A stretch of DNA of 11,320 bases from an uncultured Collinsella sp. (GCA_902489295.1 CABTZM010000052.1:1-11320); one strand, 5' to 3'; shown: positions 1 through 7,499, counted from the stretch's first letter. Made by a program: numbers and translations. The notes: a model not told the origin generated them from the sequence alone.

Positions 1-20
1 CCCCCCGCCCCCCCCCCCCC
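1..20. repeat. Near-homopolymeric C tract
   Basis: The first 20 bases are all C except for one G at position 7, giving a run of 6 C and then a run of 13 C. It lies about 110 bp upstream of the first gene. A run this long is unusual even in a GC-rich genome. It could be a slippage-prone tract that tunes expression of the gene downstream, or an artefact of a contig or assembly edge. Nothing in the window decides between these. Confidence 0.6.
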
Positions 21-131
21 TGCCGCTGGCTGCTATCCGCCGATTTCAGCTGCGGGCCCGTACCCCCATGTAATATCCTCTAGACAACTACGCGGTACCA
101 TCGCCGCCGCGCTTATCAGAGAGGAATGTCC

Positions 132-2162
132 ATGACCGCCCCTGCACCCAAGCTGCTCCAGCCCATTACGGTTGGCCCCCTTGAGCTCAAGAACCGCATT
201 ATGTTCCCGCCGCTGACCACCGGTTACGAGGAGCGCGACGGTTCCATCGGCGAGCGCAGCCTAGCCTTTTACGAGCGCCTGGCCCGTGGCGGCGTGAGCT
301 ACATCGTCATCGGCGACGTTGCTCCCGTCATGACCGCGAGCCCTACGCCCAAGCTGGCGACCGACGCTCAGATCCCCACGTTTAAGGCACTGGCCGACGC
401 CGTTCACAAGCACGGCGCCAAGGTCGCGCTGCAGCTGTTCCACCCCGAGTACGACGTGCCCGGCGTCGGCCGCATGGTCATGGGCTCCATGGCCGCCGCC
501 AAGGCCGCGCAGGAGGCCAAGGCCGCCGGCGACGAGGAGATCTTCGCCGCCAAGATGGCCGAGTCCAACGAGATCCGCAAGCAGGCCTACGCCAAGCTGC
601 ACCACGACATGCAGCACTTTGTAAACGAGGCGAGCGTCGAGCAGCTCACCCAGATCAAAGAGGCCATCGCCGCCTCGGCCGCCCGCGCGCAGCAGGCCGG
701 CATCGACGCCATCGAGGTCCACGGCGACCGTCTGGTGGGCTCGCTGTGCTCCGCGATCCTTAACCAGCGCACCGACGAGTACGGCGGCTCGTTCGAGAAC
801 CGCGTCCGCTACGCGCTGGAGGTCGTCGCCGCCATTAAGGAGGCCGCGCCGGAGCTGATGGTGGAGTACAAGCTCCCCGTGATCATGGAGAACCCCGACG
901 GCACGCCGCGCGGCAAGGGCGGTCTGCAGCCCGACGAGGCCTGCGAGTTTGCCAAGCTGCTCGAGGGCGCCGGCATCGACATGATCCAGGTCGCGCAGGC
1001 AAACCACACCGGCAACATGGGCGACACCATTCCGCCCATGGGCGCCATGCCCTACAACTGGACGCTGCCCGTGGCCGAGCGCGTTAAGGCCCTGGTCTCC
1101 GTGCCGGTGGCAACCGTCGGCCGCGTGGTTTCGGTCGAGGCCGGCGAGAAGATCCTGGAAGACGGCTCGGCAGACATCATCGCTTATGGCCGTTCGCTCA
1201 TGTGCGACCCCGACATTGCGCTGAAGGCCGCGACCGGCGAGCCCATCCGCGAGTGTCTCAACTGCAACAAGGGCTGCGTCGACGCAATTCAAAACCGCAA
1301 GTACATCTCGTGCGTGCTCAATGCCGAGAACGGCGACGAGGCGACCATCGCCATTAAGCCGGGCGAGGGCGACAAGAAGATCGCCGTGGTGGGCGGCGGC
1401 ATCGCCGGCCTGGAGGCCGCGCGCGTGGCGGCCAAGCGCGGCTACGACGTGACCGTCTACGAGGCAAGCGATCATCTGGGCGGCCAGATTGTGCTGGCAG
1501 CCGCGCCTCCGCGCAAGGACGAGATCATGCGCTCGGTCGAGTACTACGAGAAGATTCTGCCTGGCCTGGGCGTGAAGGTTGAACTTAACCACGCCGCTAC
1601 GGCAGATGACCTCAACGCCGCCGACGCCGCGATTGTGGCCGTGGGCGCGCACGACGTGGTCATCCCCGTTCCGGGTGCCGACTCGGAGAAGGTCGTCTCG
1701 AGCTGGGACGTGCTGGCCGGCAAGGTGGAGCTCGCGGGCCGCGTCGCCGTCATTGGCGGCGGCCTGGTGGGCACCGAGACCGCCGAGTACCTGCTGCAGC
1801 ACGGCTGCGAGGTGGCGATCGTGGAGATGCTCGACAAGATTGCCGCGGGCGAGTCCGAGACCATTCTGCCGCTGATTATGAGCGACTTTGCCGAGCACAA
1901 CGTGGAGCAGCACGTGAAGACCCGCCTGACCGCCATTACCGATGAGGGCGTGGAGGCCGTTCGCACCGCCGAGGACGGCGCCGAGGAGCCGGTGAAGATC
2001 GCCTGCGATTACGTGGTGATGGCCGTGGGTTCCAAGGCCAACGCGTTTGACCTGGACGGCGTGACGGTGCCCGTGACCTGCGTGGGCGACTGCTCGGGCG
2101 AGCGCACCGCCGACATTGCGAGCGCCATCCGCACGGCGTATCACGCGGCCAACGAGTTGTAG
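132..2162 (+). CDS. NADH:flavin oxidoreductase / 2,4-dienoyl-CoA reductase family (FMN, [4Fe-4S], FAD)
   Basis: This is a soluble reductase of the old yellow enzyme superfamily with the long architecture of FadH, BaiCD/BaiH and enoate reductases (about 640-680 residues; here 676). Residues about 8-360 form the FMN-binding TIM barrel, with the family signature NQRTDEYGGSFENR. Cysteines C375, C378, C382 and C394 (spacing CX2CX3CX11C) match the [4Fe-4S] site of the family. Two Rossmann motifs follow, VVGGGIAG at about 418-425 and VIGGGLVG at about 540-547, for FAD and NAD(P)H. Electrons would flow from NAD(P)H through FAD and the cluster to FMN and reduce an activated C=C bond; the substrate cannot be read from sequence. 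The HGxxGY segment that holds the active-site tyrosine in FadH reads HGDRLVGSLCS here, while a His in the later ANHTGN segment (the FadH His252 region) is kept. The barrel also carries a charged helical insert at about residues 112-170. An ATG at 126 is in frame, but GAGG at 121-124 leaves it only one base, whereas the ATG at 132 has a seven-base gap, so 132 is preferred. A TAATAT at 71-76 could be a -10 box, with no convincing -35. It appears monocistronic. Confidence 0.88.
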   Translation: MTAPAPKLLQPITVGPLELKNRIMFPPLTTGYEERDGSIGERSLAFYERLARGGVSYIVIGDVAPVMTASPTPKLATDAQIPTFKALADAVHKHGAKVALQLFHPEYDVPGVGRMVMGSMAAAKAAQEAKAAGDEEIFAAKMAESNEIRKQAYAKLHHDMQHFVNEASVEQLTQIKEAIAASAARAQQAGIDAIEVHGDRLVGSLCSAILNQRTDEYGGSFENRVRYALEVVAAIKEAAPELMVEYKLPVIMENPDGTPRGKGGLQPDEACEFAKLLEGAGIDMIQVAQANHTGNMGDTIPPMGAMPYNWTLPVAERVKALVSVPVATVGRVVSVEAGEKILEDGSADIIAYGRSLMCDPDIALKAATGEPIRECLNCNKGCVDAIQNRKYISCVLNAENGDEATIAIKPGEGDKKIAVVGGGIAGLEAARVAAKRGYDVTVYEASDHLGGQIVLAAAPPRKDEIMRSVEYYEKILPGLGVKVELNHAATADDLNAADAAIVAVGAHDVVIPVPGADSEKVVSSWDVLAGKVELAGRVAVIGGGLVGTETAEYLLQHGCEVAIVEMLDKIAAGESETILPLIMSDFAEHNVEQHVKTRLTAITDEGVEAVRTAEDGAEEPVKIACDYVVMAVGSKANAFDLDGVTVPVTCVGDCSGERTADIASAIRTAYHAANEL

Positions 2163-2177
2163 TTGAACATCGCGGCG

Positions 2178-2209
2178 GGACGGGGCGGTAGCACGGATCC
2201 GCCTCGTCC
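2178..2209 (+). other. Stem-loop downstream of the reductase gene
   Basis: Positions 2178-2188 pair with 2199-2209 over 11 bp, with one G-U pair and a 10-base loop. It starts 15 bases after the stop codon and precedes the U-tailed terminator at 2238-2278. It has no T tract of its own. It may protect the 3' end of the transcript or assist termination; it could also be chance in GC-rich sequence. Confidence 0.4.
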
Positions 2210-2237
2210 GGCTGTGTCCCGTCGGGTGTCAACCGGT

Positions 2238-2278
2238 GCGGGGCCTGCAAGCGCAGCGGGTCCCGCCCTTTTTGTTTT
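2238..2278 (+). terminator. Rho-independent terminator of the reductase gene
   Basis: GCGGGGC (2238-2244) pairs with GTCCCGC (2260-2266) with one G-U pair, and CTGC (2245-2248) pairs with GCAG (2253-2256), leaving a four-base bulge on the 3' side. A T-rich tail with nine T and one G follows at 2269-2278. Stem, tail and position 75 bases after the stop codon fit intrinsic termination. Confidence 0.75.
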
Positions 2279-2602
2279 GCTCCGGTGGATGGCAATGCGC
2301 GGTAATCATGAGGAGTGAGGACGTCTACTGCCTTGCAGATCACTCAAAATTATTGAGGGAGGGGTTAATAACTATATCCTCTATACCAAAGGACATAGAG
2401 AGATGCCAATTTTGTTGACAAGCGAATGACGATTAGCTGCGAGTCAGCTACCAGCGTAAATAATCGATAAAGAAATGTCGTAATTTGGTGCCAAATGCCC
2501 AGATAACGCCGCGTCTATTTTAATTAACTGCTTTGAGCAAACAGTAAAATGCTACTATCTAACTTGCACGTAAGAAAGCAGATTAACGGTTAAGGCTAAG
2601 AA
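2279..2602. other. AT-rich intergenic region with short palindromes
   Basis: No gene is supported here. From about 2330 the composition turns strikingly AT-rich compared with the genes on both sides. It holds three short inverted repeats: TAGCTG/CAGCTA at 2434-2450 (5-base spacer), ATTTGG-TG-CCAAAT at 2483-2496, and TTAAC-G-GTTAA at 2583-2593. The last lies 9 bases before the GTG start of the following gene and could serve as an operator that overlaps the ribosome binding region. The base composition fits foreign origin or a regulatory region; both are inference. Confidence 0.5.
2533..2561 (+). promoter_or_regulatory. Possible promoter of the tandem-HTH gene
   Basis: TTGAGC at 2533-2538 is followed after 17 bases by TATCTA at 2556-2561, resembling -35 and -10 boxes of a housekeeping sigma factor. 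The -10 match is poor. An alternative -10, TACTAT at 2553-2558, is a better match but leaves a 14-base spacer. It sits about 40 bases before the coding start in the AT-rich stretch. Confidence 0.3.
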
Positions 2603-3007
2603 GTGGCAGGTATGTCAGAAGCAACAAGGACTCGTACGCATGCGCCCGAGGTTAGGCAGCGCGCCGTCGAGATCCTCCAAGAGGGGGTCGGTCATCGCGC
2701 CCTCGCCGCGGAGCTTGGCATTCCCCAGGCCACGGCTCGTCAGTGGGCCCGCGCGTATGCCGTGGGCGGTGCCGACGCTGTGCTCAACGCCGGTTCGCAT
2801 CATCACGCCTATTCGTACGAAGTCAAGCTCGCCGTGGTCAAGGACCGCTTGGAAAACGGCTTAACGGTTCGCGAAGCCATGATCAAGCACAAGATTCCCA
2901 GCGAGTCTTCGGTCAAGGCATGGTGCCGCCAGTATCGCGACGGCGGCGCGGATGCGCTGGTCGATAAGCCGCGCGGTCGCAAACCGCGCGTCAAGCAGGC
3001 GGAATAG
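2603..3007 (+). CDS. Tandem helix-turn-helix protein, IS3/IS150 OrfA-like, orphan
   Basis: This 134-residue protein has two HTH units, at about residues 31-52 and 89-111. Each is followed by a matching GGADAV or GGADAL segment, so the halves look like an internal duplication. The basic end DKPRGRKPRVK closes the protein. This is the layout of the DNA-binding OrfA (InsJ-like) subunit of IS150-group IS3 transposases. Here the usual C-terminal coiled coil is absent, the protein is shorter than InsJ (about 173 residues), and no OrfB with a DDE integrase domain follows: a terminator ends the unit at 3020-3045. It is therefore either an insertion-sequence remnant or a domesticated DNA-binding regulator. 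The start is uncertain. GTG at 2603 has AAGG about ten bases upstream, while the in-frame ATG at 2612 has only a weak GGCAGG just before it. A palindrome at 2583-2593 may allow self-regulation, which is inference. Confidence 0.75.
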   Translation: MAGMSEATRTRTHAPEVRQRAVEILQEGVGHRALAAELGIPQATARQWARAYAVGGADAVLNAGSHHHAYSYEVKLAVVKDRLENGLTVREAMIKHKIPSESSVKAWCRQYRDGGADALVDKPRGRKPRVKQAE

Positions 3008-3019
3008 CGAGCGGGATGG

Positions 3020-3045
3020 TGCGCCCACAGGGGCGCATTTTTCTT
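3020..3045 (+). terminator. Rho-independent terminator of the HTH gene
   Basis: TGCGCCC (3020-3026) pairs perfectly with GGGCGCA (3031-3037) around an ACAG loop, followed by TTTTTCTT. It lies 12 bases past the stop codon of the HTH gene and separates it from the hydrogenase operon. Confidence 0.85.
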
Positions 3046-3295
3046 GCCGGTGCGACGTCTCGGTTTGCCCGCGAGCCCCTCGGGGGCATCCTCCAACATG
3101 GCCAATAAACCGTACGCAACGGCATGTGGGCTTTCCGCCGCGATAAGCCCGCCCAGCCTGCTTACTCCCCTCCGGACAATCCCCTTACCCCGCACGTCCA
3201 AAACTCTGCAGTTGACCGAAGACTAGCCATCGTACCTCCCAATTTGCGTTATAACGTGTTGTTGATTAAGCGTTTTAGCATGGGGGAGTGATGGT
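3046..3295 (+). promoter_or_regulatory. Leader region of the hydrogenase operon
   Basis: No gene is supported here. The stretch should hold the operon promoter, but I find no convincing -35/-10 pair: TTGACC at 3212-3217 has no -10 at the right distance, and TATAAC at 3250-3255 has no -35. TATAAC lies inside a perfect 10-base palindrome, CGTTATAACG (3247-3256), a possible operator. Two possible hairpins lie upstream: CGGTTTGCC/GGC..AAACCG spanning 3061-3112 with an inner GCCCC/GGGGC stem, and GGGCTT/AAGCCC at 3128-3150. A strong Shine-Dalgarno GGGGGAG at 3282-3288 stands seven bases before the ATG at 3296. Confidence 0.4.
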
Positions 3296-6178
3296 ATGAC
3301 GCTACTGTATGTCCTTACCCTGTTTCCGCTGGTACCGGCGCTGGGCATACTGCTCGCGCGCGGTGACCGCGCTCGCGATGCGGTGGGACTCATAGGCTCC
3401 GGCATTATTATGGCGGTGACAGTCGTAGTCGCCGTCATGTTTTTTGGCACGGGCCCGCAGAGCTTCGAGGTCGCGCCGGACGCCTCGCACGTGCTTTCGA
3501 TCATCAGCTCTGCCATCGACGTGATCCTGTGCGCCGTCATCCTGTACAACGCGCGCAAATATAAGAGCACGCTCACCACGGTGCTTGGCGTAGTGCAGCT
3601 GGTGGGCTCGGTCGCCTTTGCGGCCATGACGTTGCCCGCGGCCGAGGTCGTCACCGCCATGCCGCTCTACCTGGACTACATGAGCGTGATCATGGTGCTT
3701 GCCGTCGGCATCGTCGGCAGCCTCATCTGCGTTTACGCCCTGGGCTACATGAAGGACTTCCAAGCCCACGATGAGCACGAGGCCGCGCTGCGCGGGCAGA
3801 CCGCGCCCGACCGTCGCCCGCAGTTCCTGGCGCTTATGTTCCTGTTCCTCTCGGCCATGTTCGTCATCGTGACGAGCGACAACCTGGAGTGGCTGTTCTG
3901 CGGTTGGGAAATCACCACCGTGTGCTCGTTCCTTATGATTGGCTACACGCGCACGCCCGAGGCCATCAAAAACGCCTTTACCCAGATCATCCTCAACATG
4001 CTGGGCGGCATCGCGTTTTTGGCGGGCCTTATGTTCCTGCACCTTAACGGCATGCCGATGACCATCGCCGGCATGATCAGACTTGCCGAGGCCGGCACCG
4101 CGCGGTCCGCGTTGCTGGTGATGCCGGTCGTCCTGCTGTCGCTCGCCGCCCTTACCAAGGCCGCGCAGATGCCGTTCCATACCTGGCTGCTCGGTGCTAT
4201 GGTCGCCCCCACTCCCACGAGCGCCCTGCTGCACTCGTCCACCATGGTCAAGGCCGGCGTGTTCCTGATGGTCAAGCTCAGCCCGCTCTACGCCACCTAT
4301 CCCGTGACGGGCTTTATGGTCACCAGCGTGGGCGCCATCACGTTTTTGCTGGCCGCCCTCATGGCCATCTCGCAGAGCAACGCCAAGCGCGTGCTCGCGT
4401 ATTCCACCATCTCCAACCTGGGCCTCATCAGCGCCTGCCTGGGCGTCGGCGCGCCCGAGGCCGTGTGGGCCGCCATCTTCCTGGTCCTGTTCCACACGGT
4501 GGCCAAGTCGCTGCTGTTCCTGTGCGTGGGCACCGCCGAGCATCACATTGGCAGCCGCAACATCGAGGACATGGACGGCATGTTCAGCCGCATGCCGCAT
4601 CTGACACGCCTGATGATGCTGGGCATCATGGGCATGTTCGTGGCACCGTTTGGCATGCTCGTGTCCAAGTGGGGGGCCCTGGTGGCGTTCGCGCAGACCG
4701 GCAACGTGCTCATGATCATGGTGCTGGCCTTTGGCTCGGCCGCGACATTCTTCTTCTGGGGCAAGTGGCTCGCCAAGCTTTCGGGCGTAGACCCCACGGC
4801 TCAAAACGTTGAGGTCAATGTCCATAAGACCGAGTGGGCGGCGCTTAACACCATCGCCGCACTGCTGGTGCTGTGCTGCGTGGCGTTCCCGCTCATCTCG
4901 AGCGGCCTGGTGTCGCCCTACCTGGCCATGGTGTTTGGCCGCGTGCCGCACGTTATTGGCAAGGACGCCATGTATCTGATGGTGGTCATCGTGGCGTTTA
5001 TCGCCGTGGTGCTGCTGACCTCGTTCCGCGTGAGCAACAAGCCGCACGTAAACGTGTACCTTTCGGGCGTTGGGACCGACAGCTACCGTCATTTCCACGG
5101 CTCAATGGGCCACGAGGTAAAGGCCGAAAAGCGCAACTGGTACCTGGAGGATGCCCTCGGCGAGAAGCGCCTTGGCCCCGCCGGCAGTGTCGTGTGCTGT
5201 GCGATTATCCTGTTTGCGCTGCTGTGCTGCGCGTGGATTGGACCCGAGCGGCTTGCCATGAGCGCGCCCTCGGTGCTGCGCGGTAAGTATTTCGAAGGTT
5301 CGGGCGTCGCGGGCATTTTTATTGGCACCGTGGCGTTTGCCCTGATCGCGCCGCTTGTGGGCGGCATGATCGACGGTATTGACCGTAAGCTATCGGCCCG
5401 CATGCAGGGGCGTGTGGGCCCGCGCCTGCTGCAGCCGTTCTACGACGTTGCCAAGCTGCTGCGCAAGGCTCCTGCCAGCGTAAACACCATGGACGACACC
5501 TACATGGCATGCGCGCTCATCTTCACTGTGGTGGGCGGCGGCATCTTTGTGTCGGGCTCCAACACGCTGCTGTGCGCCTTTATGGTTACGCTCGCCGCGA
5601 TCTTTGTGGTGCTGGCGTCTGCCTCGACGCAAAGCCCGTTTGCGCAGGTCGGCGCCGACCGCGAGCTGCTGCAGGTTATGAGCTACGAGCCCGCCGTTTT
5701 GCTGATGAGTGTGGGCCTGTATCTTGCCACCGACAGCTTCGACTCCATCGCCGTGACCGGGCAGTCGGTCCCCATCATCGTGTACAGTGCGCCCATTTTT
5801 CTCGCGCTGCTTGCGGTGCTCACCATCAAGTTGCGCAAGTCGCCGTTTGACCTTTCGTACTCACATCACGCGCACCAGGAGATCGTCCAGGGCGTCGCCA
5901 CCGAGATGAGCGGCGGCACGCTGGCCAAGATGACCCTCATGCACTGGTGCGAGACCGTGCTGTTTTTGATGTGGGTGGGCATGTTCTTTGTCTGGGACAA
6001 CCCGGTGAGCTGGGTGGTTGCCCTGGTCGTGATGGCCGCGACGTATTTTGTCGAGGTGCTGATCGACAACACCTTCGCCCGTAGCACCTGGCGCAGCTGC
6101 TTTAAGCTCGGCTGGGGCGTGGCGCTGGTGTTTGGCCTGCTCAACCTCATGCCCATCCTCGTCGACGTGTTTATTTAG
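3296..6178 (+). CDS. Fused EchA-EchB membrane subunit of group 4 [NiFe]-hydrogenase
   Basis: This 960-residue polytopic membrane protein joins two subunits that are separate in known Ech and formate hydrogenlyase complexes. Residues 1 to about 650 are a NuoL/HycC/HyfB-type antiporter-like channel with many hydrophobic segments. It keeps the charged residues expected for ion transfer: E205 in CGWEITTVCSF, K288 in LTKAAQMPFHTW, the APTPTSALLHSSTMVKAG stretch, K404 in HTVAKSLLF and K458 in LVSKWGAL. After a hydrophilic linker (about 585-620) and one hydrophobic segment (about 626-645), residues from about 655 to 960 are a NuoH/HycD/EchB-type subunit, with RMQGRVGPRLLQPFYDVAKLL at about 700-720, GADRELLQVMSYEPA (E798 in SYE) and PFDLSYSHHAHQEIVQG. 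The NuoH-like part anchors the electron-transfer arm and passes redox-linked changes to the channel. The frame is open throughout with no internal start near the junction, so the fusion looks genuine. A strong ribosome binding site lies at 3282-3288, and the next gene starts 12 bases after the stop. Family assignment is firm; Ech versus another group 4 subtype is less certain. Confidence 0.92.
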   Translation: MTLLYVLTLFPLVPALGILLARGDRARDAVGLIGSGIIMAVTVVVAVMFFGTGPQSFEVAPDASHVLSIISSAIDVILCAVILYNARKYKSTLTTVLGVVQLVGSVAFAAMTLPAAEVVTAMPLYLDYMSVIMVLAVGIVGSLICVYALGYMKDFQAHDEHEAALRGQTAPDRRPQFLALMFLFLSAMFVIVTSDNLEWLFCGWEITTVCSFLMIGYTRTPEAIKNAFTQIILNMLGGIAFLAGLMFLHLNGMPMTIAGMIRLAEAGTARSALLVMPVVLLSLAALTKAAQMPFHTWLLGAMVAPTPTSALLHSSTMVKAGVFLMVKLSPLYATYPVTGFMVTSVGAITFLLAALMAISQSNAKRVLAYSTISNLGLISACLGVGAPEAVWAAIFLVLFHTVAKSLLFLCVGTAEHHIGSRNIEDMDGMFSRMPHLTRLMMLGIMGMFVAPFGMLVSKWGALVAFAQTGNVLMIMVLAFGSAATFFFWGKWLAKLSGVDPTAQNVEVNVHKTEWAALNTIAALLVLCCVAFPLISSGLVSPYLAMVFGRVPHVIGKDAMYLMVVIVAFIAVVLLTSFRVSNKPHVNVYLSGVGTDSYRHFHGSMGHEVKAEKRNWYLEDALGEKRLGPAGSVVCCAIILFALLCCAWIGPERLAMSAPSVLRGKYFEGSGVAGIFIGTVAFALIAPLVGGMIDGIDRKLSARMQGRVGPRLLQPFYDVAKLLRKAPASVNTMDDTYMACALIFTVVGGGIFVSGSNTLLCAFMVTLAAIFVVLASASTQSPFAQVGADRELLQVMSYEPAVLLMSVGLYLATDSFDSIAVTGQSVPIIVYSAPIFLALLAVLTIKLRKSPFDLSYSHHAHQEIVQGVATEMSGGTLAKMTLMHWCETVLFLMWVGMFFVWDNPVSWVVALVVMAATYFVEVLIDNTFARSTWRSCFKLGWGVALVFGLLNLMPILVDVFI

Positions 6179-6190
6179 GAGGCGGCATCC

Positions 6191-6781
6191 ATGGATCATA
6201 AAATGTCGCGCTCGCCGTGGGTTATTCATTACGACGGCTCGAGCTGCAACGGATGCGATATCGAGGTGCTGGCCTCGCTCACGCCGCTGTTCGATGCGGA
6301 GCGCTTTGGCGTGGTCAACACCGGTAACCCCAAGCATGCGGATATCTTTTTGGTGACGGGTTCGGTCAATGCGCAGAATCTGCCCGTCGTGCGCCAGATC
6401 TACAACCAGATGCTCGAGCCCAAGTGCGTGGTGGCGTGCGGTATTTGCGCGTGCTCGAGCGGCGTGTTCCGCGATGCCTACAACGTGATCGGCGGCGTGG
6501 ACCGCGCGATTCCCGTGGACGTGTACGCGCCCGGGTGCGCCATTCGCCCCGAGACCGTGATCGATGCCATCGTGGAGGCGTGCGGCATTCTGGACCAGAA
6601 GGAGGCCGTGATGCGTGCCGGCGGTGACCCGCTCACCGTGGGTGGCGCCGCAACCTGGGACGGTGGCGTTGAGCTGGGCGAGGACGGGTTTGTGGCCGCT
6701 ACGGGAGCCGGGGCTGATGGTGCCAGTGTCGACGCAGGCGCGGCTGACGGTGCGCCCGCCGCTGCAAAGGAGGCCGAGTAA
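6191..6781 (+). CDS. EchC-like [NiFe]-hydrogenase small subunit (NuoB/HycG family)
   Basis: This is the small subunit of the group 4 hydrogenase, which binds the proximal [4Fe-4S] cluster and hands electrons to or from the NiFe site. Residues 1 to about 145 are the NuoB-like fold. The likely ligands are C19 and C22 (SCNGCD), C86 (GICACSSG) and C116 (APGCAIRPE, the counterpart of the CPGCPPRPE motif of NuoB). C83 and C88 are extra cysteines beside the third ligand. The family is usually about 150 residues long; this protein has 196 because of a Gly/Ala/Asp/Glu-rich tail from about residue 150 that looks disordered and has no recognised function. AGGAGG at 6177-6182 overlaps the upstream stop and is eight bases from the ATG at 6191, which decides this start over the ATG at codon 5. 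The stop overlaps the next gene's start in TAATG, which suggests translational coupling. Confidence 0.9.
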   Translation: MDHKMSRSPWVIHYDGSSCNGCDIEVLASLTPLFDAERFGVVNTGNPKHADIFLVTGSVNAQNLPVVRQIYNQMLEPKCVVACGICACSSGVFRDAYNVIGGVDRAIPVDVYAPGCAIRPETVIDAIVEACGILDQKEAVMRAGGDPLTVGGAATWDGGVELGEDGFVAATGAGADGASVDAGAADGAPAAAKEAE

Positions 6782-7494
6782 TGCAAAAGGCAATCTATAC
6801 CACCGTCGGGATCGATGGGCTGTTGCCGCATGTGCAGGCGCTCAAGGGCGCCGGCGCGCGCTTTGTGCAGATGCACGCCGAGCGCTGTGTGGACGACGGT
6901 TCGTATCGCCTGGTCTATACGTTCATCAACGTCCGCGCCGCGCGGGAGCACATCGCGCAGGACGGCAGCTATGCGTTCGAGAATCTGGTGGTCGAGGGTA
7001 TCGACCAGTACCAGGAGATCCCGTCCATCAGCTCGTACTATCCGGCGGTGTTCCCGTTTGAGAACGAGGCGCACGACCTGTTTGGCCTTGCCATCGCCGA
7101 TATGCAGATCGACTTTAAGGGCTTTTTCTACCAGGTCTCGACGGCCGAGCCTATGAGCGTGATCACGCCCGAGGTGAAGGCTGCGCGCGAGAAGGCCATG
7201 AAGGTTCGCGCCGCTGCCGAGGCCAAGGCGCGCAAGGCCGCGGCTGAGAAGGCCGCTGCGGCTGCTGCGGGGGAGGGTGCCGCGGGTGCTGGCGACGCCG
7301 CAGGTGCTGCGGGCGTCCAGCCCGCTGCGGCTGCCGGCTCCGATGCTCAGCATGATGAGGCTGCTGCCAAGGCCGCGCTCAAAGCCGCCGAGATGGAGGC
7401 AAAGCTCGCCGCCATGGATCCCGAGAAAGCGGCCAAGGTCCGCGCGGCGCTTGCCGCCAAGGCCACCCGCGACAAGCAGAAAAAGGAGGCGTAA
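6781..7494 (+). CDS. EchD-like subunit (NuoC/HycE N-terminal family) with Ala-rich tail
   Basis: Residues 1 to about 125 match the NuoC-like 30-kDa subunit that packs against the large subunit in complex I and group 4 hydrogenases. The clearest piece is the FPFENEAHDLFGLAI stretch (about 91-105), the counterpart of the conserved NuoC segment ending in a DLFG or DMFG motif. It binds no cofactor. In E. coli FHL this domain is fused to the large subunit (HycE); here it is separate, as in Ech. From about residue 130 to 237 the protein is a low-complexity tail rich in Ala, Lys and Glu, probably helical or coiled-coil at its start (AREKAMKVRAAAEAKARKAA), then a Gly/Ala-rich linker, then a second charged helix. 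This nearly doubles the usual length of about 115-130 residues. AAAGGAGG at 6766-6773 lies seven bases before the ATG; the start overlaps the previous stop by one base. Confidence 0.85.
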   Translation: MQKAIYTTVGIDGLLPHVQALKGAGARFVQMHAERCVDDGSYRLVYTFINVRAAREHIAQDGSYAFENLVVEGIDQYQEIPSISSYYPAVFPFENEAHDLFGLAIADMQIDFKGFFYQVSTAEPMSVITPEVKAAREKAMKVRAAAEAKARKAAAEKAAAAAAGEGAAGAGDAAGAAGVQPAAAAGSDAQHDEAAAKAALKAAEMEAKLAAMDPEKAAKVRAALAAKATRDKQKKEA

Positions 7495-7499
7495 GGTCC

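Noticed and set aside
261..2144. 627-codon open frame on the - strand opposite the reductase gene
   Set aside because: It mirrors the codon bias of the + strand gene, its product is a His/Gly/Ala/Arg/Leu-rich composition without any domain, and the + strand frame has clear cofactor motifs.
2236..2418. 60-codon open frame after the reductase gene
   Set aside because: It runs through the terminator stem and T tract and has no convincing ribosome binding site or recognisable product.
3061..3150. Riboswitch in the hydrogenase leader
   Set aside because: The two hairpins are short and match no riboswitch class I can recognise, and no terminator or sequestering stem lies near the start codon.
3291..3299. 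Two-codon frame ATG GTA TGA overlapping the start of the fused EchA-EchB gene
   Set aside because: Only two bases separate it from the Shine-Dalgarno, which is too close for use; the ATG at 3296 has the normal seven-base gap. Probably chance.
3302..5098. 598-codon open frame on the - strand opposite the hydrogenase membrane subunit
   Set aside because: His- and Gln-rich shadow of a hydrophobic GC-rich gene; no motif and no ribosome binding site of note.
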